64,000 bases of DNA, taken from NCBI RefSeq assembly GCF_002216795.1, contig NZ_CP022316.1:3067205-3131204 (forward strand), read 5' to 3'. A model generated the notes under the pieces. It saw only the letters and a list, made by a program, of their open reading frames with translations. It was not told the origin of the DNA and ran no database searches. How positions within the stretch are numbered: position 1 is the stretch's first letter; each line of letters opens with the position of its first letter. Of this stretch, positions 24,717 to 33,721 are shown piece after piece. Origin of the DNA: Brachybacterium avium. Lineage in GTDB: Bacteria; Actinomycetota; Actinomycetes; Actinomycetales; Dermabacteraceae. The position numbers and the translations under genes are program-made.

Positions 24717-25202
24717 TCAGCGATCGAGCTCCGAGCTCTCCACCCCGATGTCCTCGCTCCAGATCTCCGGACGCTCCACGATCATCCGCTCCATCAGGGC
24801 CCGGCAGCGCGCATCATCCAGGACGTCGACGGTGACCCCGCGCTCGCGCAGCAGCGCCTCGGACATCTCGAAGCTGCGGTTCTCGCCGACGACGATGCGG
24901 GGGATCCCGTACAGCAGCGCGGTGCCGGCGCACATCAGGCACGGCGACAGGGTCGTGTACAGGACGCTCTCGCGATAGACGCCGGCAGTGAGCCGACCGG
25001 CACGCTCGATGGTGTCGGTCTCGGCGTGCAGGATCGCGGACTGCTTCTGCACCCGCTGGTTGTGCCCGGCCGCGAGGACTCTGCCCTCGTGGACCAGGAC
25101 GGCACCGATCGGCACCCCGCCCTGGTGCCAGCTCGTGCGTGCCTGCTCGATCGCGAGGTCGAGGAAGCGCTGATCCTGCTCGGCGGTGGGGGTCGGGGCC
25201 AT
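24717..25202 (-). CDS. Nucleoside/cytosine deaminase, zinc dependent
   Basis: A 161-residue cytidine-deaminase-fold protein. The zinc site is HAETDTIE (His ligand and catalytic Glu, about residue 66) and TLSPCLMCAGTALLYGIPRIVVGEN (two Cys ligands). The motif set, including C-terminal EMSEALLRERGVTVDVLDDARC, fits the yeast-type cytosine deaminase/guanine deaminase group. The ATG at 25202 follows GAGAGGATC; a longer frame to 25574 overlaps the divergent acetyltransferase and is non-coding. Cytosine to uracil is the best guess for the reaction. Confidence 0.85.
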   Translation of the reverse strand: MAPTPTAEQDQRFLDLAIEQARTSWHQGGVPIGAVLVHEGRVLAAGHNQRVQKQSAILHAETDTIERAGRLTAGVYRESVLYTTLSPCLMCAGTALLYGIPRIVVGENRSFEMSEALLRERGVTVDVLDDARCRALMERMIVERPEIWSEDIGVESSELDR

Positions 25203-25275
25203 GATGATCCTCTCGATGGGGGAACGGCGCCCCTGCAGGATACGACCGGGACCGGCAGTGCCGTACCGTGACCGC

Positions 25276-25830
25276 ATGAACGACACGGCCTCCGCCACTG
25301 CCCCGGCCCCCGCTCCCGAGCACGGCCACGACGGGGTGCTCCGCCGGGCGGTCCTCGCCGAGATCGACCCGCGCACCCTGTACCTGCTGGCGATGCTGCG
25401 ACAGGACGTCTTCACGATGGAGCAGGGAGCCACCGATGCGGACCTCGACGGCCGCGAGCTCGAGCCCACGACCACCCTGGCCTGGATCGAGCTGCCGGGA
25501 TCCGCGGCGGCGGCCTGCGGGCTCGAGCGCGAACCGGTCGCGCACCTGCGGATGCTGTTCGAGGCCGACGGCACCGGCGCGGCGGCCGTGGTGCGGATCG
25601 GCCGGGTCGCCGTGCGCGCCGATCACCGCCGCGGCGGTGTCGGACGCCGCCTGATGATCGCTGCGCTCGAGCACATCGAGCAGACCGCGCCCGGGGCGGA
25701 GGTGCGCATCGATGCCCAGGCCTATCTCGAGCAGTGGTACGCCTCGATGGGCTTCGAGACCGTCAGCGAGATGTTCATGGAGGCAGGGATCGAGCACGTC
25801 GCGATGGTGCGGAGGCCCTCACGGGCCTGA
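25276..25830 (+). CDS. ElaA-like GNAT acetyltransferase
   Basis: A 184-residue GNAT protein of the ElaA group, recognised by LLAMLRQDVFTMEQGATDADLDGRELEPTT near the N-terminus and the acetyl-CoA loop RIGRVAVRADHRRGGVGRRLM near residue 122, followed by the typical QAYLEQWYASMGFE. Substrate unknown. TACCGT ends 6 nt before the ATG, suggesting a leaderless mRNA. It is divergent from the deaminase and convergent with the ankyrin gene. Confidence 0.86.
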   Translation: MNDTASATAPAPAPEHGHDGVLRRAVLAEIDPRTLYLLAMLRQDVFTMEQGATDADLDGRELEPTTTLAWIELPGSAAAACGLEREPVAHLRMLFEADGTGAAAVVRIGRVAVRADHRRGGVGRRLMIAALEHIEQTAPGAEVRIDAQAYLEQWYASMGFETVSEMFMEAGIEHVAMVRRPSRA

Positions 25831-25836
25831 ACCCGC

Positions 25837-26277
25837 CTACGCCCGACGGGCCTCGATGAGCGCGACCATCTCCGCACGCTCGAAGTAGACCGCGGTATCC
25901 AGCGCACTGGGGGTGCCCAGAGCAGGATCGGCCCCGGCCTCCAGGAGCACCTCCGCGACATCGGTGAAGCCTTTGAACGCGACGCCCGCCAGCGGGGACT
26001 GACCGCGGTCGTTGACGAGGTCGACGTCGGCGCCGCGGGCGGCGAGTTCGCGCACCAGCTCGGCGTGGCCGTGATAGGCGGCGAGCATCAGCGGGGAATT
26101 CCCGGCCCCGTCGCGCAGGTCCACAGGGGCGCCCTGGTCGACCAGCGACAGGAGGGCGGCGGCGTCACCGGTGCGGGCGGCGTCGAGCAGCGAGTGGGCC
26201 AGGGCGATCACGGCCTCGTCCTCGGTGCTGACGGGGTCCTCGGGGCTGGTGGGCTGGGTGCGGGTGTCCTCGTTCAC
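25837..26277 (-). CDS. Ankyrin repeat protein
   Basis: A 146-residue protein with about three ankyrin repeats: DAARTGDAAALLSLVDQGAPVDLRD, GNSPLMLAAYHGHAELVRELAARGADVDLVN and GQSPLAGVAFKGFTDVAEVLLEAGADPALG, then a capping helix. It is a protein-binding scaffold with no catalytic part. I placed the start at GTG 26277; a GTG 24 nt upstream would overlap the stop of the fused ECF protein by 4 nt and is also possible. The stop is 6 nt from the convergent acetyltransferase stop. Confidence 0.85.
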   Translation of the reverse strand: MNEDTRTQPTSPEDPVSTEDEAVIALAHSLLDAARTGDAAALLSLVDQGAPVDLRDGAGNSPLMLAAYHGHAELVRELAARGADVDLVNDRGQSPLAGVAFKGFTDVAEVLLEAGADPALGTPSALDTAVYFERAEMVALIEARRA

Positions 26278-26297
26278 CGCTCCAGGGTACGACGCGC

Positions 26298-28352
26298 TCA
26301 CCCCACCAGCATCCCCGCGATCAGCGGCCAGACCAGGAACCCGCCGGCGATCACGGCGCCGAGCAGGTCCGCCCGGCCCAGCGGGCTGGGTGCGGCCCAG
26401 GTGCGGTGGTCCGCCCCGGCGAATCCGCGCGCATCCATCGCCAGGGCCTGCTGCTCCGCCCCGCGCAGCGTGTCCACCAGCAGGGCGAGCGTGGCCCCGG
26501 CGAGCAGTCGCGGAGAGCGGGCGCTGCCCAGGCCCCGACGGATCCGCGTGCGGAGGATGACCTCCCACTGCCGGCCCAGATGACCGACCCGCACCAGCGC
26601 CGTCACCGAGGCGACGACCGGCCGGGCGGGCAGGCGCAGGCGCTGACCCAGCGCATCGCCGAGCGCCGTGGCCTCCACGCTGCCCAGCGCCAGCACCCCG
26701 GGGGCGACGAAGGCGGTGATCCGGGCGGCCTCCTTGAGTCCCAGCAGCCATGCCTCGCGCGACAGGGGCGGTGCGTCGCCGAGCAGGGCCGTGGTCCAGG
26801 CCAGCCCCGCTGCCGAGAGCAGGATCGGGGCTAGGCGCAGGGCGCCGCCGCGCAGCGTCCGCACCGCCAGCGGTGCCAGCAGCACCGTAGGGAGCAGGGC
26901 CAGCAGCCCGCCCTGCCAGGTCTGCACGGCGAAGGAGCCGGCCGCGGCGAGGATCCCGATGAGGCACAGGGTGAGCGGATTCAGCGCATCGGCGGGAAGC
27001 CGACGCCGCGGCGCGGGCGGTGGCCCGGCCGGATCCGGGGCCGGCAGCTCGAACCGGTCGGCGGCGGCCGCGATCAGCTCCGGGTCGTGGGTGGCGACCA
27101 GCACGGCGCAGCCGCGGGACGCGGCGTCCGCGAGCAGAGACTGCACGTCCCGGCGCCGACGGGCGTCCAGGCCGACAGTGGGCTCATCCAGCACCAGCAG
27201 GTCCGGGGCCTGGGCGAGGGCCGCTGCGGTCGCCAGGCGGCGCTGCTCCCCGCCGGAGAGACGATGGGGATGGGCGCCGGCGAGGTGCGCGAGCCCGGCG
27301 CGCTCCAGCAGCTCCTCGGCGAGGACGGGATCGGTGGCCCAGGGGGAGGCGCTCAGCTCGGCCCGCACGGTGGTCGCGACGAAGGAGTGCTCGGGGTTCT
27401 GGGGGACCGCCGCGATCCGTGCGGGCTCCGGCCGCTGCACCTCGCCGGTCGCCGGTGCGGCCGCATCGAGCAGGGTGCGCAGCATGGTGGTCTTCCCTGC
27501 TCCGGAGGGGCCGGTGAGCACGCTGAGGCGACCGGCGCGCACCTCGAGGTCCAGGGGCGAGGTCAGCCCGCGGGAGGGGACGGTGACGCCGCGCAGCGAG
27601 GCGACGATCGGCCCCGCCCCGACTGATCGCGTCGCGGCCGGTCGCGCCGCGCTCTTCTCCTCGGGGACCAGCACCCCGATCTCCTGCAGCAGCGCCCGCT
27701 GCTCGCGCAGCACCTCGCCCGGTGCCCCGTCGGCGAGGATCTGCGCCTGCTCGCCGAGCACCACCAACCGGTCCACGTGAGCCAGCCAGGGCCCCAGCCG
27801 GTGCTCGGCGATGACCAGACCGGCACCGTCGGCGGCCACGAGGATCGCCTCGCGGACACGGTCCGCGGTGTCGGGGTCGAGCATGCTGGTGGGCTCGTCC
27901 AGCAGCAGCAGCTCGGGGTCGAGGGCGAGGCCGCCGGCCAGTGCGATGCGCTGCTGCTGCCCGCCGGAGACCTCGAGCGGACCCCGCTGGGGATCCAGCC
28001 CCACCTGTGCGGCCGCGAGGGCTGCGGCGACGCGCTCACGGATCTCCGTGCGGTCCAGGGCGGCGTTCTCGGGCCCGAAGGCGATGTCGCGGAAGGCCGT
28101 CGCCGCGACCACGGCATGCGCGGGATTCTGCAGCAGCAGCCCGGCCTCCCCGGGCCGGGTCGGTGGAGGCAGCAGGCCGGTGCCCTCGCCGGATTCCTCG
28201 TCGAGGAGCCCGGCGAGGGCCCGCAGCACGGTCGACTTCCCGCTGCCGCTGGCACCCGCCAGCAGCACCCGCTGCCCGGCCGGGATCGTGAGGTCCAGCG
28301 AGGCGATCGTGGGCCGGGAGCGGGTCAGCGGTCGCCAGGTCAGACCGGTCAG
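26298..28352 (-). CDS. ECF transporter A-A'-T fusion (two ATPases plus transmembrane subunit)
   Basis: One frame encodes the whole energising module of an energy-coupling-factor importer. ATPase 1 has Walker A GASGSGKST, signature VSGGQQQR and LLLLDEPTSMLD; ATPase 2 has GPSGAGKTT, LSGGEQRR and LLVLDEPTVGLD; the last ~230 residues are an EcfT-like membrane domain. This resembles YkoD+YkoC of the thiamin-precursor transporter. The homologous region reaches upstream of the only GTG (28268, four codons before Walker A), yet no ATG, GTG or TTG occurs in frame from there to the previous stop. I placed the 5' end at CTG 28352 (QLTGLTWRP); the true start is unresolved. Confidence 0.85.
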   Translation of the reverse strand: MTGLTWRPLTRSRPTIASLDLTIPAGQRVLLAGASGSGKSTVLRALAGLLDEESGEGTGLLPPPTRPGEAGLLLQNPAHAVVAATAFRDIAFGPENAALDRTEIRERVAAALAAAQVGLDPQRGPLEVSGGQQQRIALAGGLALDPELLLLDEPTSMLDPDTADRVREAILVAADGAGLVIAEHRLGPWLAHVDRLVVLGEQAQILADGAPGEVLREQRALLQEIGVLVPEEKSAARPAATRSVGAGPIVASLRGVTVPSRGLTSPLDLEVRAGRLSVLTGPSGAGKTTMLRTLLDAAAPATGEVQRPEPARIAAVPQNPEHSFVATTVRAELSASPWATDPVLAEELLERAGLAHLAGAHPHRLSGGEQRRLATAAALAQAPDLLVLDEPTVGLDARRRRDVQSLLADAASRGCAVLVATHDPELIAAAADRFELPAPDPAGPPPAPRRRLPADALNPLTLCLIGILAAAGSFAVQTWQGGLLALLPTVLLAPLAVRTLRGGALRLAPILLSAAGLAWTTALLGDAPPLSREAWLLGLKEAARITAFVAPGVLALGSVEATALGDALGQRLRLPARPVVASVTALVRVGHLGRQWEVILRTRIRRGLGSARSPRLLAGATLALLVDTLRGAEQQALAMDARGFAGADHRTWAAPSPLGRADLLGAVIAGGFLVWPLIAGMLVG

Positions 28353-28404
28353 CTGTCGACCGGTCGTGGCAGGGGCGCGGGGAGGGGTGATCGGGGCCGC
28401 CTGC

Positions 28405-28986
28405 TCAGGCCTCGGCGACCCGGGCGTGCTCCCGGCCGGCGGCGAGGGAGTCCACCGCGCCGGTGGAGACCAGCGCCCGTGCGGCCGCCCAGCCGAGCAC
28501 GCCGCACAGCAGCACCCCGGAGACCAGGAAGCAGGCGAGCATCGCGCCGGAGAAGGCCCAGCTCATCTCCTGGTAGTACGCGACCTTCTCCCATCCCCAC
28601 TCCAGCAGCGCGGCGAGGACGCCGCCCAGCACGGCGACCGGCAGGCCGAAGCGCCGGTAGCGGGTCAGCAGGAACGCGAGTTCGACGCCGCCGCCCTGCA
28701 TCAGGCCGGAGATCGCGGTGCCCCAGCCCCACTGGCTGCCCAGCAGCATCGACAGCACGGCGGCGAGCAGCCCGGCCAGCAGGGCGGCACCGGGCTTGCG
28801 CACGATGAGCCCCGCGAGCATCGCCGGCAGGAACCAGATCCCGGCCAGCAGTCCCTCGGCGGGCTTGAACGTCGCGGTCAGCGGTCCGATCAGCGTGTAC
28901 AGCTGGCCGTAGCCCAGGTACGCGACGCCGAAGGCGGCGCCGATCAGAACGGTGACCAGCAGGTCCACGGTACGGAAACGAGTCAT
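28405..28986 (-). CDS. ykoE: ECF transporter S component, YkoE family (thiamin or its pyrimidine precursor)
   Basis: A 193-residue membrane protein with about five or six hydrophobic segments and the YkoE-type start TVDLLVTVLIGAAFGVAYLGYGQLY, then FLPAMLAGLIVRKPGAALLAGLLAAVLSMLLGSQWGWGTAISGLMQGGGVELAF. YkoE binds hydroxymethylpyrimidine or thiamin for import. The TPP riboswitch just upstream confirms the ligand class, and the fused A-A'-T gene follows on the same strand. The ATG at 28986 has GGAGAAG at a normal distance. Confidence 0.9.
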   Translation of the reverse strand: MTRFRTVDLLVTVLIGAAFGVAYLGYGQLYTLIGPLTATFKPAEGLLAGIWFLPAMLAGLIVRKPGAALLAGLLAAVLSMLLGSQWGWGTAISGLMQGGGVELAFLLTRYRRFGLPVAVLGGVLAALLEWGWEKVAYYQEMSWAFSGAMLACFLVSGVLLCGVLGWAAARALVSTGAVDSLAAGREHARVAEA

Positions 28987-29039
28987 CACTTCTCCTTCCC
29001 TCTGGAAGGGGCGCGGGCGCCGGCGGCGCTCCACGGATA

Positions 29040-29128
29040 TCCCGACTCCCTACGCCGGTGTGAGCCGGATCAGGTTCGAGGGTCTGCGCGGGCTGCGCAC
29101 TCTCAGCACCTCGCGGTGCTCCCCTGTC
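29040..29128 (-). promoter_or_regulatory. TPP riboswitch (THI box)
   Basis: Read on the minus strand, the leader has the conserved parts of the thiamin-pyrophosphate aptamer in order: GGGGAGC..., GUGCUGAGAGUGC, GACCCUCGAACCUGAUCCGG, ACACCGGCGUAGGGA. It ends about 54 nt before the ykoE start. TPP binding should shut off expression of the ECF operon, probably by hiding the ribosome site since no U-tract terminator is visible. Confidence 0.93.
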
Positions 29129-29157
29129 AGTGGATGACGAGGGGGAAGTCTACCCGT

Positions 29158-29723
29158 TCAGCGCCGGGAACGGATCGCCTGGTCGACCGCGGTGGCCGTG
29201 GCGTGCGGGTCCTCGGGGAGAGGATGTAGTGGGTGGAGCCGCGGCCGATGATCTCGACCATCGTCCCCGGCCGGGTGACCAGCATCCGGTAGGGCTGTTG
29301 GATCTGGTCGAGGGTGAAGATCTTCCGCGACCCGACAGGGGTGAGCTCCGCGGGCTGCGGAGTCGATGCGCGGCTGCGACGCCATCCGTAGCCGCCGAGG
29401 GCCACGCCCACCTGCGAGCGCGGCAGCTCGCGCAGCTGCACGGTGCGGAAATCCTCCAGCGGCCAGGGCTTGCGAGGCAGGAACCCTCCCAAGCTGACCG
29501 TCAGCCCGTGCCCGTCCACGATGAAGCGGGTCCGCTGCCCCATCCACGTCCACACCGCCAGGCCCAGGAACAGCACTGCCACCAGCAGCATGCCCAGCGA
29601 TGTGGAGCGCTGCGCCATGAGCAGCGCGAGCACGGCGCCGGCCACCAGAGTGATCGCGATGCGGGTCCAGCCGATGGACGAGGGCCGCGTGCGACCCACG
29701 TAGAACGGCGCCTCCGGCCTCAC
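29158..29723 (-). CDS. Membrane protein with PH-like domain, frameshifted near its C-terminus
   Basis: The frame starts with two transmembrane helices (about residues 18-62) followed by a beta-rich PH-like part (RFIVDGHGLTVSLGGFLPRKPWPLEDFRTVQLREL, then PYRMLVTRPGTMVEIIGRGSTHYILSP). As read, the end becomes RTRTPRPPR and runs to 29127 in the riboswitch. Adding one G to the run at 29215-29218 gives ...ILSPEDPHATATAVDQAIRSRR and a stop at 29158, with a total one base short of a multiple of three. The GTG start overlaps the M13 protease stop by 4 nt (GTGA). Function unknown. Confidence 0.7.
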
Positions 29724-31750
29724 CAGATGCTCACCCGCTCCTCGGGTGCGCGGTACATCGCATCACCCTCATGGACTTCGAAGGCGGTGTGGAACTCCTC
29801 CAGGTGGCTCGCGACCGTGTTGCAGCGGAACTCCATCGGGGCGTGGGGGTCCACGGCCAGGCGGCGGATCGCCTCCTGGGTGCGGTGGCGGCCGCGCCAC
29901 ACCGTCGCCCACGACCAGAACACCCGCTGCAGGCCGGTGAAGCCGTCGATCTCGGCCTCGACCTCGGCGGCGTCGTGGCTGGCCAGGTAGGCCTTCACCC
30001 CGATGGACAGTCCGCCCAGGTCGCCGATGTTCTCGCCGATGGTCAGGGCGCCGTTGACGCGATGGGAGTCGTCGAGGTCCCGGGGTGAGAGGGCCGAGTA
30101 CTGGGTGATGAGCTGCGCGGCGCGGGTGTCGAAGGCCTCGCGGTCCTCGGGTGTCCACCAGGAGACCAGGTTGCCCTCGCCGTCGTACTTCGAGCCCTGA
30201 TCGTCGAAGCCGTGGCCCACCTCGTGGCCGATGACCGCACCGATCCCGCCGAAGTTCACGGCGTCCTCGGCTTCGGCATCGAAAAACGGGGGCTGCAGGA
30301 TCGCGGCGGGGAAGACGATCTCGTTCGCGCCCGGGTTGTAGTAGGCGTTGACCGTCTGCGGGGTCATGTGCCACTCGGTCTCGTCGATCGGCCCTCCCAC
30401 TTTGGAGAACTCGAACGCGGCCTCGAAGCAGCGGGAGGCCCGGGCGCTGGCGACCAGGTCACCGGGCACGAGCTCGAGGCCGTCGTACTCGCGCCACTGC
30501 TCGGGGTAACCGATCTTCGGGGTGAACCGCTCGAGCTTGGCGAGGGCCTTCTGCCGGGTGGCCGGGGTCATCCACGGCAGGCTCCGGATGGAGTCGCGGT
30601 AGGCGTCCATCAGCGCGTCGACCAGCTCGGTCATGCGCTCCTTGTGCGCGGCCGGGAAGTGGCGGGCGACATATTCACGGCCCACCGCGAAGCCGACGAC
30701 ACCCTCGACGAAGGCGACACCGCGCTTCCACCGCTCCCGCAGCTCCTCGGCTCCCGAGAGGATCTTCCCGGAGAAGGCGAAGTCCTCCTCGACCAGGACG
30801 GCGGGACCGTACGGCGCGTAGGCGGACACGGCATGCACGGCCAGCCAGCTGCGCAGCACCTCGAGGTCCTCCCCGGCCAGCAGCCGGGCGGCGGCGGCGA
30901 CGAAGTCGGGCTGACCGATCGAGACCACCTCGAAGGCCGTGGCCGGGGCACCGGTGCCCTCGACGTAGGCATCCCAGGGGAAGCTCGGCGCCAGCTCCCG
31001 GCGCTGGGCGGAGCCCATCGGGTTGTAGGACTTCTCCCGGTCGCGCAGGCGCACCACGTCCAGGTGGCAGGCGGCCAGACGGGTCTCGAAGTCCATCACG
31101 GCGGCGGCGAGGTCCTCGGCGCTCCCGGGGACCAGACCCTCGCGACCGGCGAGCCCCGTGACGCGGGCGAGGTTCGCCAGGTGCTGGACGTAGGCGGTGC
31201 GGATCTCGGCGTAGTCCTCCTCGCGGTAGTAGGACTCGTCCGGCAGGCCCAGCCCGCCCTGGTGGATCTTGACCTGGTAGTTCGTCGAGTCCATGTCGTC
31301 GGTCCAGACGTACGCCAGCAGCGCGGAGGTGCCGGAGTCCGGGGCCGCCATGGTTCGTACGATGCCCTCGAGATCCGGGGTGGAGGTGACCTCGGCCAGC
31401 AGACCCTCGAACACGCCGAGGCCGGCCTGCTCGATCGCCTCGGTATCCATGAACATCCGGTACAGCGCGCCCACCCGGTGGTGATCCGTGGCAGGGACCT
31501 GCTCGCCGCGCGGGTCGCGGGACTCCGCGTCGGCCGCGGCCTCCTCGATGATCTCGCGCACCCGCTCCTCGGAGAGGTCCCGCAGGGCGTGGAAGGCGCC
31601 GTCGCTGGAGCGGTCCGCGGGCATCACATGCTCGCGCAGCCACCGGCCGTTGACATGGCCGAAGAGGTCGTCCTGGATGCGGACGGACTCGTCGACCTGA
31701 TCGAGCCAGAGGCCGGAGGGGCGAGTGGAGGGGGTGGGGGCAGTGGTCAT
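29720..31750 (-). CDS. pepO: M13-family zinc metallopeptidase (PepO/neprilysin-like)
   Basis: A 676-residue protease. The zinc site is GHEVGHGFDDQGSKYD (HExxH) with the third ligand Glu in LTIGENIGDLGG about 60 residues on, and the substrate motif NAYYNPGANEIVFPAAILQPPFF precedes it; a C-terminal W closes the protein as in the family. No signal peptide, so it acts inside the cell on peptides. Two adjacent ATGs are possible (31753, 31750); GGAG is better spaced for the second. The downstream gene overlaps by 4 nt. Confidence 0.92.
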   Translation of the reverse strand: MTTAPTPSTRPSGLWLDQVDESVRIQDDLFGHVNGRWLREHVMPADRSSDGAFHALRDLSEERVREIIEEAAADAESRDPRGEQVPATDHHRVGALYRMFMDTEAIEQAGLGVFEGLLAEVTSTPDLEGIVRTMAAPDSGTSALLAYVWTDDMDSTNYQVKIHQGGLGLPDESYYREEDYAEIRTAYVQHLANLARVTGLAGREGLVPGSAEDLAAAVMDFETRLAACHLDVVRLRDREKSYNPMGSAQRRELAPSFPWDAYVEGTGAPATAFEVVSIGQPDFVAAAARLLAGEDLEVLRSWLAVHAVSAYAPYGPAVLVEEDFAFSGKILSGAEELRERWKRGVAFVEGVVGFAVGREYVARHFPAAHKERMTELVDALMDAYRDSIRSLPWMTPATRQKALAKLERFTPKIGYPEQWREYDGLELVPGDLVASARASRCFEAAFEFSKVGGPIDETEWHMTPQTVNAYYNPGANEIVFPAAILQPPFFDAEAEDAVNFGGIGAVIGHEVGHGFDDQGSKYDGEGNLVSWWTPEDREAFDTRAAQLITQYSALSPRDLDDSHRVNGALTIGENIGDLGGLSIGVKAYLASHDAAEVEAEIDGFTGLQRVFWSWATVWRGRHRTQEAIRRLAVDPHAPMEFRCNTVASHLEEFHTAFEVHEGDAMYRAPEERVSIW

Positions 31751-31781
31751 CATCGGCTCCTGCAGGATGGGGGTACGGGGA

Positions 31782-32575
31782 TCAGAGGGTGAGCAGCCCG
31801 AAGACGGCGAGCGCGAGGGTGAGCAGCCCGAGGCCGACGGGGGCGTAGGCCCAGGGGCTGCGGGAGCGCTCGGCCGGCGAGCGGCGATGGAGCACCAGGG
31901 TGGAGAGACCGACACCGATCGAGAGCACGATCGTGCCGATCGCCAGCACCGGCGAGAGGATCACCAGCACCGTGGCGCCGACCTGGAACATCACGGTGCC
32001 CGCCACGTCGAGCAGGCGCATCAGCACGGTCGAGCGCGCGCCGACCCGATGCGCCAGCATCGTGGAGATCGCTTCCTCGGACCAGTCGCCGGGACGGGCG
32101 ATGCGCTGCCGGGTGGTGATGGTCTGGGCGGTGGCGAGCAGCAGCCACACCAGCGCGCAGCCGGCCCCGACCCAGATGCCGAGCTCCGGGCGCACATCAG
32201 CGGGCCACAGCAGGATCGCCAGCAGCACCGCAGCGACACGCAGCAGCTCCTCGACGACACTGCGCACGGCCAGCAGGCCGGGGTTCACGGCCAGCTGGGT
32301 GCGGGTGCGCGCGACGAACAGGCTGGTGGCCACCAGCGAGGCCAGCTGGGCGGCGCCCAGGCCGATCCCCAGCAGCAGGGGGACCGGTGTCAGGGGGCGA
32401 AGGGCAGGATCGCCAGCAGCAGGATGACAGCCAGCACCGGGATCAGCAGCGCCTGGATCGACAGGCCTTTGACGAGGTCCCGGACGAGATCCGCGCCACT
32501 GGGCGGATGGTCGTGGCCGGTGTGATCGTGGGGGTCGTCGCCGTGCGGTGCGGAGGCCGCGGAGGTGTCTGTCAT
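31782..32575 (-). pseudogene. Polytopic membrane protein split by a one-base frameshift
   Basis: Two frames make one protein. The first (61 codons from 32575, with a His/Asp-rich start and GLSIQALLIPVLAVILLLAILPFAP) stops at 32390. The second continues without any ATG, GTG or TTG as LTPVPLLLGIGLGAAQLASLVATSLFVARTR and ends at 31782 after about four more membrane segments. Adding one G to the run at 32393-32397 joins them seamlessly (264 residues). GGAG supports the first ATG. I do not recognise the family. If the base is really missing, only a short membrane peptide is made. Confidence 0.7.
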
Positions 32576-32656
32576 GAAGCTCCTTCTGGGTCCTCACCAG
32601 GGTACCGGGACCGGACTGGGCGCAGTTCGCCGCCAGCGGTGTGGAACCATGGCCGG

Positions 32657-33721
32657 GTGACGATCGATGCGATGAACACCAGCGGAGAGGGCCTGTCCCA
32701 GGCTCAGCGCCAGCGTGCCATCGGCACCGTCGTGGCGGCAGCGGCCGGGGATGCGCTCGGCGCCCCCTACGAGTTCCAGCCGCCGCTGCCCGATTCCGAG
32801 GACATCGACATGATCGGGGGCGGGGTCCTCGATTGGCAGCCGGGGGAGTGGACCGACGACACCGCGATGGCGATCGTGGTGCTGGAGGCGTCCCTCGCCG
32901 CCTCCGACGGTCATGACCTGCGGGTCGAGACTGCGCAGAACCACATCGCCCGCGAGTGGTATTCGTGGTCCCTGGGCACTCCCGACATCGGCACGCTCAC
33001 CTCGCAGGTGGTCCGCACCGCGGCGGATCTCGCCCGCGAGGACGGCCACTACGCGCCGCGGGCGAAGGATTTCCGGCTCGCCGCGGCCACTGCGCACGAG
33101 CAGCTGCCGGCCTCTGCGGGGAACGGCTCGCTGATGAGGGTGCACGTGACCGTGCTTCCCTATCTGCTCTCCTCGGAGGAGGACGCGGTCGAGGCGATGA
33201 CCGCGGTGTGTCGCTTGACACACGTGCATCCCGACACGATCGAGGCGAACGTGCTGTGGGGACTGGCCGTGCGCCACGCGATCCTCACCGGGCAGATCGA
33301 CGTGCGGGTGGGGCTCGGGCAGCTTCCCGCCGATCGGCGTGCCGTATGGCTCGAACGGATCGAGGAGGCGGAGCTCTCGACGCCGGTGATGTTCCGTCGC
33401 AACGGCTGGGTCGTCGGCGCCTTCCAGGCGGCCTGGGCGGCGATCGCCGGTGTCAGCCCGATCCCGGAGGGCAAGTTCGCCCAGCGCGACGCGCTGGTGA
33501 CGGCGCTGCGGTCCGCGGTGCGCGCAGGCTATGACACCGACACGGTCGCGTGCATCACCGGAGCGCTGATGGGGGCGGCGCTCGGCCCCAAGGCGGTGCT
33601 GCCGGAGTGGCGGCGGATACTCTTCGGCTGGCCGAGCTACGAGGTCGACGAGCTCTACGGGCTGGTGGAACGCGTGATCGCGCCGATGGTCCGCGAGGGC
33701 GCGGCAGAGGGCAGGGCATGA
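32657..33721 (+). CDS. ADP-ribosylglycohydrolase family protein
   Basis: A 354-residue DraG-like protein. The metal-binding motifs are present: GAAGDALGAPYEF-type start, GEWTDDTAMAI near residue 70 (the TDDT ligands), GNGSLMRV and AGYDTDTVACITGALMGAALG with the last Asp ligands. The family removes ADP-ribose from Arg or acts on free ADP-ribose derivatives; the target is unknown. The start may be GTG 32657 or ATG 32672. It overlaps the next gene by 4 nt (ATGA). Confidence 0.9.
   Translation: MTIDAMNTSGEGLSQAQRQRAIGTVVAAAAGDALGAPYEFQPPLPDSEDIDMIGGGVLDWQPGEWTDDTAMAIVVLEASLAASDGHDLRVETAQNHIAREWYSWSLGTPDIGTLTSQVVRTAADLAREDGHYAPRAKDFRLAAATAHEQLPASAGNGSLMRVHVTVLPYLLSSEEDAVEAMTAVCRLTHVHPDTIEANVLWGLAVRHAILTGQIDVRVGLGQLPADRRAVWLERIEEAELSTPVMFRRNGWVVGAFQAAWAAIAGVSPIPEGKFAQRDALVTALRSAVRAGYDTDTVACITGALMGAALGPKAVLPEWRRILFGWPSYEVDELYGLVERVIAPMVREGAAEGRA

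Noticed and set aside
28405-28986. Fusion of ykoE with the ECF ATPase by frameshifting
   Set aside because: The ykoE C-terminus looks natural and ends in a normal stop; no slippery run sits at the junction. Kept only as one option in the start-codon finding.
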